This document shows, in pieces, positions 8,229 to 16,059 of a DNA stretch of 55,426 nt; positions within the stretch are counted from its first letter, which is position 1; every line of letters begins with the position of its first letter. A program made the translations under genes and the position numbers. The notes beneath the pieces are model-generated. The model was not told where the DNA came from. It did not search any database and saw only the letters and a program-made list of their open reading frames with translations. Source of the DNA: Armatimonadota bacterium. Lineage in GTDB: Bacteria; Armatimonadota; Zipacnadia; Zipacnadales; UBA11051. Location of the stretch: NCBI GenBank assembly GCA_013178155.1, contig JABLXH010000058.1:1-55426 (forward strand), written 5' to 3'.

Positions 8229-9950
8229 TCAGCGCGGCGTCCGCACTTCGATGACCAGCTCCCCGTCGGCCGGGCTGGCCGTCACCGTGGGGTACGTCAT
8301 CGGCAGCGGGTCCTTTAGCTTCAGAAGCCCCATGCCTACCACCTTCTGGTCGTGGTAGCCCTCCGGGTCCAGATTCACCAGGGTCCCCCGCGTGATCTCT
8401 AGCACCGTGCCGTCGGGCCAGCGCAGGGAGTTACCCTCCTGCTCCGGGGACGGGTAGCACCACCAGGTCGCGTTCTGGATGGTGCGCCGGGCCAGGGTCA
8501 GCCGGTCAGGCCGCAGCAATCGCACGGACTGCGGCGCAAAGCCGCCCCCGGTGGCACCCCGCCACTGGATCGAGGCATGGTGGCCCTCGTCGCGCAGATT
8601 AGCCAACTCGCCCTCCGGCGCCTGTGGCCAGCCGTTCATGTCCACCAGGACCGGCCGGCCCCCGGCGTGGATGGTCGTCGAGCCGCCCTTCACCCCGGAC
8701 ACGATGCCGTCTGGCTCATAGCCCGCCCGCAGGTAGGCCTCGTTCACCGAGGGGAAAGCAAACGACAGTGGCGCTTCCGGCTCGTCACCGGGAGCCACCG
8801 TCGGGTCGTACCAGGCATAGGCATATCCTCCCCAGGCGAAGAGCAGCCATTCCCCACGCTCTGTCACGTAGCGCGTCTGCTGCAGGGAGCCGAGGGTCTC
8901 ATCCCAGAGTGCCAGTTTCTGATACAGCGGCCTCCGATATGCCCGGGCCAGCGCCACCAGTACCGGCGAGTAGTAGTTCAACTGCCCATAGGAGGGTTCG
9001 AGGATCACGTTCTGCTGGTCCTGGTCGTGGCCGGGCGTCTTGCGGCTGGCGATGGAGGCCAGGGCCAGGCGGGCATCCATCTGAGCCGCGAAGGGGGCAA
9101 AGAGATCGCGGCCGGTGACCCGCTTCAGGGCGTCCATGAACATGAGGCGGTACTGCATGGTGGAGGCCCAGAAGGTTGCGCCCTCCACCTGGGCTCCGTC
9201 GGCGGCCAGGCCCAGCGGCAAGAGGTGCTGCTCGAACTTCGTGACCGTCGAGTGCAGCCACTCGTCAGCCTGTGGGTACTCGCCCAGCAGCGCCAGCGCT
9301 GCCAGGCCGAAGGAGGCCCACTCGACGATGGCGTGGTGGGTGTGGAAACCTTCCCCGGCGATGCCGGGCGTGCTGAAATAGCCGTCGTAGTAGGCCTGGC
9401 CGGTGCGGGCGATGACCTCTCGCAACTCCGTGCGCTGCGCCTCGGTGAGGCGGTCGTAGAGCAGATCATAGCTCACCGCCAGGCCCTTCAGCAGCCGCGT
9501 GACGGCATAGGCCTTGCCACCATCGGGCTGCCCCTCAGCCTCCTTCTGCCAGATGCGGCAACACGCCAGCGCCCACTCCACCGCCGGCGTGCCGTAGCGC
9601 TTGTCGCCGCTGTAGGCATACCCGAAGGCCAGATGCTCCATCACCGCCATGTCATGCATCATGGCGTAGAAGCGGTCATAGAGGTTCTCGTACACCGGAT
9701 CGGGGGTGACAGGGGCGATCCAATCGGTCCGGGGCGTTCGGGTCAGACACCAGTCGGCGGACTGCTTCAGGTTGCGCCAGATCTTGGCACGGACGCCCCG
9801 TGTACGCGCCGCCCGCATCTGCGCCAGTTCGGCGGAGGTGAAAAGCAGACGGGGGTGTTCGGAGCGTACCTCTCCACCAGCGGCGCACCAGCTCGCGGCA
9901 GCCGTCACTATCATTCCTCCAGCCATCAGCAGACTACCAGGTCGTGGCAA
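8229..9950 (-). CDS. Heparinase II/III-like polysaccharide lyase
   Basis: 573 residues with a signal peptide (GSLLMAGGMIVTAAASWCAAGG). The N-terminal half is an alpha/alpha toroid: HPRLLFTSAELAQMRAAR is the usual opening of heparinase II/III and alginate-lyase-like proteins, followed by YNLxDR-like helices and GEGFHTHHAIVEWASFGLAAL, which supplies the His pair expected in the active cleft. The C-terminal half (from about 400) is a beta-sandwich: SFAFPSVNEAYLRAGYEPDG, TTIHAGGRPVLVDMNGWPQ and HHASIQWRG. It would cleave uronate-containing polysaccharide by beta-elimination. The start is probably TTG at 9950, preceded at 7 bases by AGGGGAG that overlaps the stop of the upstream CPBP gene, suggesting coupling; in-frame ATGs at 9926 and 9914 are alternatives. 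Confidence 0.8.
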   Translation of the reverse strand: MPRPGSLLMAGGMIVTAAASWCAAGGEVRSEHPRLLFTSAELAQMRAARTRGVRAKIWRNLKQSADWCLTRTPRTDWIAPVTPDPVYENLYDRFYAMMHDMAVMEHLAFGYAYSGDKRYGTPAVEWALACCRIWQKEAEGQPDGGKAYAVTRLLKGLAVSYDLLYDRLTEAQRTELREVIARTGQAYYDGYFSTPGIAGEGFHTHHAIVEWASFGLAALALLGEYPQADEWLHSTVTKFEQHLLPLGLAADGAQVEGATFWASTMQYRLMFMDALKRVTGRDLFAPFAAQMDARLALASIASRKTPGHDQDQQNVILEPSYGQLNYYSPVLVALARAYRRPLYQKLALWDETLGSLQQTRYVTERGEWLLFAWGGYAYAWYDPTVAPGDEPEAPLSFAFPSVNEAYLRAGYEPDGIVSGVKGGSTTIHAGGRPVLVDMNGWPQAPEGELANLRDEGHHASIQWRGATGGGFAPQSVRLLRPDRLTLARRTIQNATWWCYPSPEQEGNSLRWPDGTVLEITRGTLVNLDPEGYHDQKVVGMGLLKLKDPLPMTYPTVTASPADGELVIEVRTPR

Positions 9951-9962
9951 GGGGGTGCTCCC

Positions 9963-10691
9963 CTACCAGAACTGCCAGGCGCCCTGCCAGAGAACCCAGA
10001 CGGCAAGGCCCAGGTTCGCGGCGGCATGGGCGACGATGCACAGCGTCAGACTGCGCTTCCAATACAGCAGCCCGTTGAAGGCGGCGCCGCAGATCACGCC
10101 CGCCAGCCACTCTTGATGGGACAACCCGAACAGGGCGGTGCTGACCAGGAAAGAGGTCCATGTGAACGTCCCCAGCGGCACGCTCCGGAAGTCCTCACGC
10201 ACCAGATAGCGCAGCAGCCAGCCGCGATGGAAGACCTCTTCCACCACCGGGACAACCAGCACCGCGCCCACGAGGCGGAAGGCGATGACCACGGGTGGGG
10301 GCAGTCCAATGTCGGGCGCGAAGGGGTCGAACCAGCCGGCGACCTTCTCGGTGTGGGGGAGAGCCTGCCAGCCTTGTTCGCCCAGGAGCCGCAGCTCAGC
10401 CAGTGACTGGGGGTAGTACGGGTCCAGCGCCACCCAAAGCACGATGACGGCTAGCCCGACTAGCGTCGCCCACGCCACACCCTCGACCGGGGCGCGGCTG
10501 ATCTCCACATAGTGCCGCCAGTAGCGGGCCGCCAGTCCTCCCGCCAGCAGCACCTTCAACACATAGAGGTGCGCCCGAAAGTGAGGCAGAGCATCCGCCA
10601 GGGCCGTCAGGGCGACCATAGCGACAAAGGGCACGATATAGGGGATGGCCTGGACCAGGGGCTTGCCCCAGGCAGCGGGTGGTTCATTCAT
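9963..10691 (-). CDS. CPBP-family intramembrane metalloprotease
   Basis: 242 residues with about eight transmembrane helices. The three CPBP (CAAX protease/bacteriocin-processing) motifs are present: EEVFHRGWLLRYL (the EExxxR motif, on a helix near residue 150), FGLSHQEW (F-xx-xH) and IVAHAAANL (HxxxN), which together build the intramembrane zinc or glutamate site. The N-terminal half fits the exosortase-associated CAAX protease-related subgroup, but no exosortase is visible here. The ATG lies only 11 bp downstream of a TATAAT and has no Shine-Dalgarno, so its mRNA may be nearly leaderless. It is likely co-transcribed with the downstream lyase gene. Confidence 0.85.
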   Translation of the reverse strand: MNEPPAAWGKPLVQAIPYIVPFVAMVALTALADALPHFRAHLYVLKVLLAGGLAARYWRHYVEISRAPVEGVAWATLVGLAVIVLWVALDPYYPQSLAELRLLGEQGWQALPHTEKVAGWFDPFAPDIGLPPPVVIAFRLVGAVLVVPVVEEVFHRGWLLRYLVREDFRSVPLGTFTWTSFLVSTALFGLSHQEWLAGVICGAAFNGLLYWKRSLTLCIVAHAAANLGLAVWVLWQGAWQFW

Positions 10692-10702
10692 GATTGGCGC
10701 AG

Positions 10703-10708
10703 ATTATA
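10703..10708 (-). promoter_or_regulatory. Consensus -10 element of CPBP gene
   Basis: TATAAT on the minus strand, 11 bases before the ATG at 10691. No convincing -35 is seen 16-18 bp upstream. A start site about 7 bases downstream would leave a 5' leader of about 4-5 nt. Confidence 0.5.
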
Positions 10709-10761
10709 ACCGACAGACGCTGCCCCGCCATACCCCGCTAACGAGATCGTCCCTGTGGAGG

Positions 10762-12099
10762 TCAGTTGAACTGCAGGGAGTACGCGGCCTCACCGTGTTG
10801 GCTGACGTCCAGGCCGAGGTCCTCTTCCTGGGGAGAGACGCGCAGGCCGACCACGATGTCGAGGACCCTCAGCACGACCCACGAGCCGCCGTAGCCCCAG
10901 GCCACGGTGGCTGCCACCGCGGCCAACTGCACGAGGATCTGATGGGGGTTGCCAAAGAGCAAGCCATCACCGCCGGCCGGGTTGATGACCTTCTGGGCAA
11001 GGATCCCTGTAGCCAGGGCACCCCACATGCCACCAACGCCGTGGCAGGCGAAGACGTCCAGTGTGTCGTCCAGGCGGGTGCGCTTGGTAAGGATCACGAC
11101 GTACTGGCAGATGACCCCCGCCAGGACTCCGATGGCCATAGCCGCCGGGACGTCCACAAACCCTGCCGCCGGGGTGATGGCCACCAGGCCGCATACTGCG
11201 CCGATGGCCGCGCCCCTGGCGCTGGGCTTGCCCGTGCGCATCCAGTCCACTGCCATCCAGCTCATGGTGGCGAAGGCGGCAGCGATGTTGGTAACGAAGA
11301 GCGCCGAGACCGCGAGGCCATTCATGGCCAGGGCGCTGCCGGCGTTGAAGCCAAACCAGCCGAACCACAGCAGCGAGGCGCCGAGGATGACGTAGGGTAC
11401 GTTGCAGGGCTGGTGAGGTTCATCGGCCAAGCACCGGCGGCGGCCGATGACGGTGGCGGCGGCCAGAGCGGAACTGCCTGCCAGCACATGGACTACCGTG
11501 CCGCCGGCGAAGTCCAGTGCTCCCAGGTCTCGCAGCCACCCGCCGACGCCCCAGACCCAATGGGCCACCGGGGCGTAGACGACGGTCACCCAGATGACGA
11601 TGAAGATCAGCAGCGACCGGAACCGGATGCGTTCGGCGAAGGCGCCGATGATGAGCGCCGGTGTGATGGCCGCGAACTTCATCTGGAAGAACGCAAAAGC
11701 CAGATGCGGGATAGTTCCCGCGTAGTCGGCGTTGGGCACGTTGCCCACGGTTCGGAGCAGCGCGAACCTGAGTCCACCGACAAGGCCACCGACCGAGGGG
11801 CCAAAGGCGAGGGAGTAGCCCCAGAGCACCCACACGCCGGTGGCCACGGCGAAGATCGCCAGGCACTGGACCAGCGTGGACAGCAGGTTCTTCTGCCGCA
11901 CCAGCCCACCATAGAAGAAGCCCAGGGCCGGCGTCATGAGCATGACGAGGCAGGCCCCCAGTGACACCCACAGGGTGTCGGTCGCGTTGATGCCATCCCC
12001 CGCCAGGGCTATCCCTCCACCGCCATAGCGGCTGAACACCGCCAATAACGCGGCGAGGCCCAGCATCACAATGGCCATCGAGATCATCTTGTGCTTCAC
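10762..12099 (-). CDS. amt: Ammonium transporter Amt
   Basis: 445 residues, eleven-plus helices, preceded by a signal-like first helix (SMAIVMLGLAALLAVF). Family hallmarks are all present: TPALGFFYGGLVRQKN in helix 2, the segment DFAGGTVVHVLAGSSAL with the first pore His, WFGWFGFNAGSAL, and DVFACHGVGGMWGA with the second pore His of the twin-His pair. It moves ammonium/ammonia across the inner membrane. The GTG start has AGGAGG five bases upstream. No glnK/PII gene adjoins it. Upstream, 81-119 bp before the start, lie four GAAACA boxes in exact 11-bp register on its coding strand, suggesting nitrogen-type control. Confidence 0.96.
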   Translation of the reverse strand: MKHKMISMAIVMLGLAALLAVFSRYGGGGIALAGDGINATDTLWVSLGACLVMLMTPALGFFYGGLVRQKNLLSTLVQCLAIFAVATGVWVLWGYSLAFGPSVGGLVGGLRFALLRTVGNVPNADYAGTIPHLAFAFFQMKFAAITPALIIGAFAERIRFRSLLIFIVIWVTVVYAPVAHWVWGVGGWLRDLGALDFAGGTVVHVLAGSSALAAATVIGRRRCLADEPHQPCNVPYVILGASLLWFGWFGFNAGSALAMNGLAVSALFVTNIAAAFATMSWMAVDWMRTGKPSARGAAIGAVCGLVAITPAAGFVDVPAAMAIGVLAGVICQYVVILTKRTRLDDTLDVFACHGVGGMWGALATGILAQKVINPAGGDGLLFGNPHQILVQLAAVAATVAWGYGGSWVVLRVLDIVVGLRVSPQEEDLGLDVSQHGEAAYSLQFN

Positions 12100-12179
12100 C
12101 TTTGCCTCCTTTTCGCGCGCGGTGCCTGCGCCAGGCCAGCGTTGCGCGACTGCTGTGATGCCCCATCATTGGTCAGCAG

Positions 12180-12218
12180 TGTTTCGCGGCTGTTTCAGGG
12201 TTGTTTCACCTTTGTTTC
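12180..12218 (-). promoter_or_regulatory. Four helically phased GAAACA boxes upstream of amt
   Basis: On the plus strand TGTTTC occurs at 12180, 12191, 12202 and 12213, each step exactly 11 bp; on the amt coding strand these read GAAACA-N5 four times. The intervening 5-mers (GCGGC, AGGGT, ACCTT) are unrelated, so the boxes rather than a duplicated unit are conserved. Direct half-sites 11 bp apart are the architecture bound by OmpR-family winged-helix regulators (PhoB boxes; actinobacterial GlnR boxes whose half-site is GAAAC, found upstream of amtB). The array is 81 bp upstream of the amt start and 40 bp upstream of the divergent dehydrogenase ORF, so it could control either. Confidence 0.65.
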
Positions 12219-12257
12219 CGGGGCAAGACAGGCAGGTAGGAGAGACGTGCACGCCCA

Positions 12258-13298
12258 ATGTTCCTCCCGGTGATGCCCATGCTAGCCGCAGTCATTGAGG
12301 CACCGCAGCAGCTCGTGCTGAAGGACGTGCCCACACCCGACCCGGGGCCCGGTGAGGTGCTGGTGGAGGTGCACGCCTCCGGTGTCTGCGGGACTGACCT
12401 GCACATCCTGCAGGGGGAGTACTGGGGCGACTACCCGCGCATTCCCGGCCACGAGTTCAGCGGCATCGTCGCGGCCCTGGGCGACGGTGTCACTGGCCTG
12501 CGGATCGGCGACCGCGTCGCGATCAACCCCAACCTGCCTTGTGGCCGCTGCCGGTACTGCCTGCGGGGCCAGGTGAATCTCTGCACGGACAACACGGCAG
12601 TGGGTGTGACGCGAGACGGGGGCTTCGCCGAGTACTGTGCCGTCCCGGCGGCGCTGGCGCTGCCCCTGCCGGAGACAGTCTCGCTGCTGGCAGGGGCTTT
12701 GGCTGAGCCGGTGTCGTGCTGCCTGCACGGGATGGACCGGGCGCGGCCGAGAGTAGGTGATACGGCCGTCATCCTCGGCGGAGGGACCATCGGGCTGATC
12801 CTGATGCAACTGGCACTGCATGCCGGAGCGGCGCGGGTGGTCATCGTGGAGCCGTTGCCAGCCAAACGCGAGCTGGCGCTGCGTCTGGGTGCGACGGCGG
12901 CACTTGACCCGGTGGCGCTGGGGGAGGGTTTGGGCGAGGCGGTGCTGCAGGCCTGCGCGGGAGCGGCGGACCTGGTGGTCGAGGCGGCTGGGCGGCAAGA
13001 GACGGCGCAACAGGCGCTACGGCTGGTTTCCCCGGGCGGGACGGTGCTCTTCTTTGGGGTGTGCCCACCGGACGCCGAGGTCGCGCTGCGGCCGCACGAT
13101 GTCTTCTTTCACGAGCAGACCCTCGTCGGCAGCTACATCAACCCCTTCACCTGCATCCGGGCCCTGGACCTGCTCGCGGCCGGCGTGGTGCAGGTGGAGC
13201 CGCTTATCTCCCACCAACTCGCCCTGCCGCAGACCGCGGAGGCCTTTGCCCTGGTGGCGCGGGGGGAAGCAACCAAGGCGGTGGTCACCCGCATCTGA
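12258..13298 (+). CDS. Zinc-dependent medium-chain alcohol/polyol dehydrogenase
   Basis: 346 residues of the MDR superfamily. The catalytic zinc ligands are visible in ASGVCGTDLHIL (Cys) and PRIPGHEFSGIV (His-Glu); four structural-zinc cysteines lie in CGRCRYCLRGQVNLC; the Rossmann motif is AVILGGGTIGLILMQLAL around residues 175-190. It oxidises a secondary alcohol or polyol (sorbitol or threonine dehydrogenase-like) with NAD(P). Three in-frame ATGs at 12258, 12273 and 12279 precede LAAVIEAPQQ; homologues usually begin at the last, but no clear ribosome site decides. It is divergent from amt and shares the region with the GAAACA array. Confidence 0.92.
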   Translation: MFLPVMPMLAAVIEAPQQLVLKDVPTPDPGPGEVLVEVHASGVCGTDLHILQGEYWGDYPRIPGHEFSGIVAALGDGVTGLRIGDRVAINPNLPCGRCRYCLRGQVNLCTDNTAVGVTRDGGFAEYCAVPAALALPLPETVSLLAGALAEPVSCCLHGMDRARPRVGDTAVILGGGTIGLILMQLALHAGAARVVIVEPLPAKRELALRLGATAALDPVALGEGLGEAVLQACAGAADLVVEAAGRQETAQQALRLVSPGGTVLFFGVCPPDAEVALRPHDVFFHEQTLVGSYINPFTCIRALDLLAAGVVQVEPLISHQLALPQTAEAFALVARGEATKAVVTRI

Positions 13299-13337
13299 AC
13301 CACCGCCCTGGCGCTCACTTGCCCTTGTGGCCCTCCC

Positions 13338-14078
13338 TCAGTTCAGGTAGGACAGCCGCAGTGACAGTGCATCGGCGTAACCGTCATTGTACGAGCCACT
13401 GCCACCAGTCATGATCAGCTCGATCTTGATGGAGCGGGTGCCCTGCGGCACGGGTCCCGTGCGGGTTCGGGAGACCAGCCCCGTCTTGTTCGCGCGCTGG
13501 GCCGGCGTGATGGGGCCGATGGTGGCCGCACCCAGCTTGCCGCCGCTGCCGTTCAGGAAAGTGATCTTCAGCCGGGCGTTATCGGTATCGGTCAGGTAGC
13601 CGCCCAGCCACCCGGCCAGGGTGTAGCGCGCCACGCCTAAGTCAATGGCCTCTGCCGCCCAGGCCACACCCCGGGTCTGCTCGACCTTGGAGAGGGCGGA
13701 GTTGTTGCCGCCGCTGAAGAAGTTGGCACCACGGACCTTGGGCCCCGGACTGGTCGAGGTGGGGAACCCCCCTGACGTGCCATACTGCACCGCATGGAGC
13801 TTGCCCGTGCGGGTCCAGTAGATCGGCGGGGTGTCCTGGCCGGTGCTTGTAGCCCCGGGGCTGGCCTCGGCACCCGGGTTGCGGATCAGATTGGTGCCCC
13901 AGGTGACGGCGGCCGTGTCTATCTCGTCGCCGACCGGCGCCTCAGGTTCGGCCGCCACGAGAACGCCAGCGCCGGTCTCCCGCGAGGCCAAGTCACTTCC
14001 GCCGCAGCCACCCAGGATCACCACGACGACCAGAGCCACCAGCGCCGCTATCGGCAATCCATGTCTTGTCACAGTCAT
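13338..14078 (-). CDS. Lipoprotein with carbohydrate-binding-like jelly roll
   Basis: 246 residues. The ATG at 14078 is preceded by GGAGGTGA at 6-7 bases. A hydrophobic stretch ends in ILGGC, a textbook lipobox, so the protein is lipid-anchored at Cys27 or so. After a Glu/Pro-rich linker comes NLIRNPGAEASPG, which typically opens CBM4/9-like or other jelly-roll domains, with SGGNNSALSKVEQT, YTLAGWLGGY and a closing DGYADALSLRLSY that matches the last strands. Probably a surface protein that binds glycan or is structural; no catalytic residues are obvious. It is convergent with the dehydrogenase and divergent from the esterase. Confidence 0.72.
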   Translation of the reverse strand: MTVTRHGLPIAALVALVVVVILGGCGGSDLASRETGAGVLVAAEPEAPVGDEIDTAAVTWGTNLIRNPGAEASPGATSTGQDTPPIYWTRTGKLHAVQYGTSGGFPTSTSPGPKVRGANFFSGGNNSALSKVEQTRGVAWAAEAIDLGVARYTLAGWLGGYLTDTDNARLKITFLNGSGGKLGAATIGPITPAQRANKTGLVSRTRTGPVPQGTRSIKIELIMTGGSGSYNDGYADALSLRLSYLN

Positions 14079-14111
14079 CGTAGTCACCTCCCATGCATAC
14101 TTCCAGTACAA

Positions 14112-14138
14112 AGTATAACCAATGCATATTTTGGTCAA
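14112..14138 (-). promoter_or_regulatory. Candidate promoter of the lipoprotein gene
   Basis: In the only AT-rich patch of this divergent region, the minus strand carries TTGACC (14133-14138) and TATACT (14112-14117) 15 bp apart; TACTTT at 17 bp is an alternative -10. It lies 34 bp upstream of the lipoprotein ATG. Confidence 0.45.
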
Positions 14139-14250
14139 GCATCGAATTGCTGCGCTCCGTGCCCGGTAACCTCTATCATGTGCGCCAGGCAGGTGGCGCC
14201 ACGGAGGCAGCGAACCTCTGGCTGACGACGGCAACGGGGGTCCCCACACT

Positions 14251-16041
14251 ATGTTCAGGCTGGCGACAGCAGTTGCTCTGACCGTGAGCGCGGGCTCTGC
14301 GTGGGCGGCGCCGCTGGTTGTGCCCCAGGCGGGGGGCTACGTCGCCACTGGCCCACTTTGGCGAGCGTCGGTGGGCGCCGACGGCGCTCTCACCAGCTTG
14401 CAGGTGGCGGGGCGGGAGTTCCTCCTGAGCCGCGAGAGCTTCCCGCGCGGGGGCTATGCCTACCAGGACGGTCCGCTGGTACTGGCCGATGTCACCAGCG
14501 ACGCGAATCGGGTCACGGCCCGGTCTGATCAGGCTGTACTCACCTACGCCTTCGCGGACACGAGCCTGGACCTGTCGGCGCAGAACCTGACCGACAAGGA
14601 CATGCTGTTCGTAATGGTCATGACCAGGGACGTCACGGTGGTGCGCGGCGAGGAGGGGAAGTACCGGCGGACGCCGCTGGGCATGGGTTACCGGCAGGCG
14701 GCGTGGTTTGCCCTGCCGGGGCGGGTGATCATGACCGGCCTGCGCCGCATCTGGGGGCCCTGGAGTGACGGCTATCAGGTCTGCGAAGCACTCATTCCCG
14801 CCGGGCAGACCAGTCGGGTTGGCTTTGACCTCGGGCTTGCCATGCCGGAGGAGACCAAGCGTGTTGAGGCTGCCATGAACCGCGTCATCGAACCGCCCAC
14901 TGACCCCACCGGTCCGATGTGGGACCTGAACCGTTTCGGCCAGGCGCCGCCCTATGAGCCCGCCACCGGCTATGACTGGGCCGAGACCGCCGAGGGCGTC
15001 CAGGCCATCTTCTTCGACGGACCCCCCTTCGAGGGGGAGCCCACAAAGGTGTTCGCGTGGCTGGGCATCCCGCCCCATGCGCCGGAGGTGAAGCTGCCGG
15101 GCATGGTGCTGATCCACGGCGGCGGCGGCACTGCCTTCGCCCACTGGGTGAAGATGTGGAACGACCGCGGCTATGCGGCCATCGCCATGGACACCTGCGG
15201 CTGCGTGCCGGTGGGCAGCTATGGCAACTGGCAGCGTCACCCCCAGGGCGGCCCGCCGGGTTGGGGCGGCTGGGACCAGATTGACTGGCCCCGCGAGGAC
15301 CAGTGGACCTTCCACGCCATCGCCGATGTGTTGCTAGCCCACTCGCTGCTGCGGTCGCTGCCGGACGTGGACCCCGATCGCATCGGCGTCACCGGAATCT
15401 CCTGGGGCGGCTATCTGACCTCGCTGACGGCGGGTGTGGACCCCCGTTTCCGCTTCGCTGCACCGGTCTATGGCTGCGGCTTCACCCTCGACATGACCTT
15501 CGGTGATACGCTCCGTCAGCTCCAGCCCGAACAGCGTGACCGCTGGATGCGCTGGTGGGACCCGTCGGTCTATCTCAAGCACGCCACGATGCCTATCCTG
15601 TGGATCAACGGCACCAATGACTTCGCCTACACCATGAACGGCTGGCAGAGGTCATACCGCGAGCCGACCGGCCCACGCTACCTGTCGCTGCGTATCGAGA
15701 TGCCCCACGGTCACAATGAGGGTGAAGCGCCGGAGGAGATCCACGCCTTCGCCGACCAGATGCTCAAGGGCGCGCCGGGGCTTTGCCGGGTGACGGGACA
15801 CGGACGCGACGGTGCGAACGTGTGGGTGACCTTCGACGCGCCGGTGACGATTACGAAGGCTGAGTTGTGCTACACCACCGAGGGCGGGAAGTGGACTGAG
15901 CGCAAGTGGCAGGCCGTCCCGGCGGAACTGACCTCCGGCAGAGCCGCGGCGTTCCTGCCGGAGCGAGTGAAGTGCTACTACCTCAACCTCACCGATGCGC
16001 GTGGCCTGATCGTCAGCAGCGAGCACGAGGAGCTGCCATAG
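14251..16041 (+). CDS. Secreted alpha/beta hydrolase, acetyl-xylan-esterase-like
   Basis: 596 residues with a clear signal peptide (FRLATAVALTVSAGSAWAA). The N-terminal 250 residues are beta-rich with no catalytic motif. The hydrolase domain has an oxyanion loop in VLIHGGGGTAFAHW, the nucleophile elbow GISWGG (Ser384), the acid in INGTNDFAY (Asp457) and the catalytic His in MPHGHNEG (His486 or 488), a complete triad. A final beta domain starts with VTITKAELCYTTEGG. This architecture resembles acetyl-xylan esterases and S9-type esterases that process plant polysaccharide. The ribosome site is weak. The ATG lies in the divergent region shared with the lipoprotein gene. Confidence 0.82.
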   Translation: MFRLATAVALTVSAGSAWAAPLVVPQAGGYVATGPLWRASVGADGALTSLQVAGREFLLSRESFPRGGYAYQDGPLVLADVTSDANRVTARSDQAVLTYAFADTSLDLSAQNLTDKDMLFVMVMTRDVTVVRGEEGKYRRTPLGMGYRQAAWFALPGRVIMTGLRRIWGPWSDGYQVCEALIPAGQTSRVGFDLGLAMPEETKRVEAAMNRVIEPPTDPTGPMWDLNRFGQAPPYEPATGYDWAETAEGVQAIFFDGPPFEGEPTKVFAWLGIPPHAPEVKLPGMVLIHGGGGTAFAHWVKMWNDRGYAAIAMDTCGCVPVGSYGNWQRHPQGGPPGWGGWDQIDWPREDQWTFHAIADVLLAHSLLRSLPDVDPDRIGVTGISWGGYLTSLTAGVDPRFRFAAPVYGCGFTLDMTFGDTLRQLQPEQRDRWMRWWDPSVYLKHATMPILWINGTNDFAYTMNGWQRSYREPTGPRYLSLRIEMPHGHNEGEAPEEIHAFADQMLKGAPGLCRVTGHGRDGANVWVTFDAPVTITKAELCYTTEGGKWTERKWQAVPAELTSGRAAAFLPERVKCYYLNLTDARGLIVSSEHEELP

Positions 16042-16059
16042 AGCGCGTGAGCGGGCTTT

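Noticed and set aside
12134-12150. Sigma-54 promoter for amt
   Set aside because: A GG-N10-GC pair exists on the minus strand, but the fuller TGGCAC-N5-TTGC consensus is not matched and such pairs are frequent by chance at this GC content.
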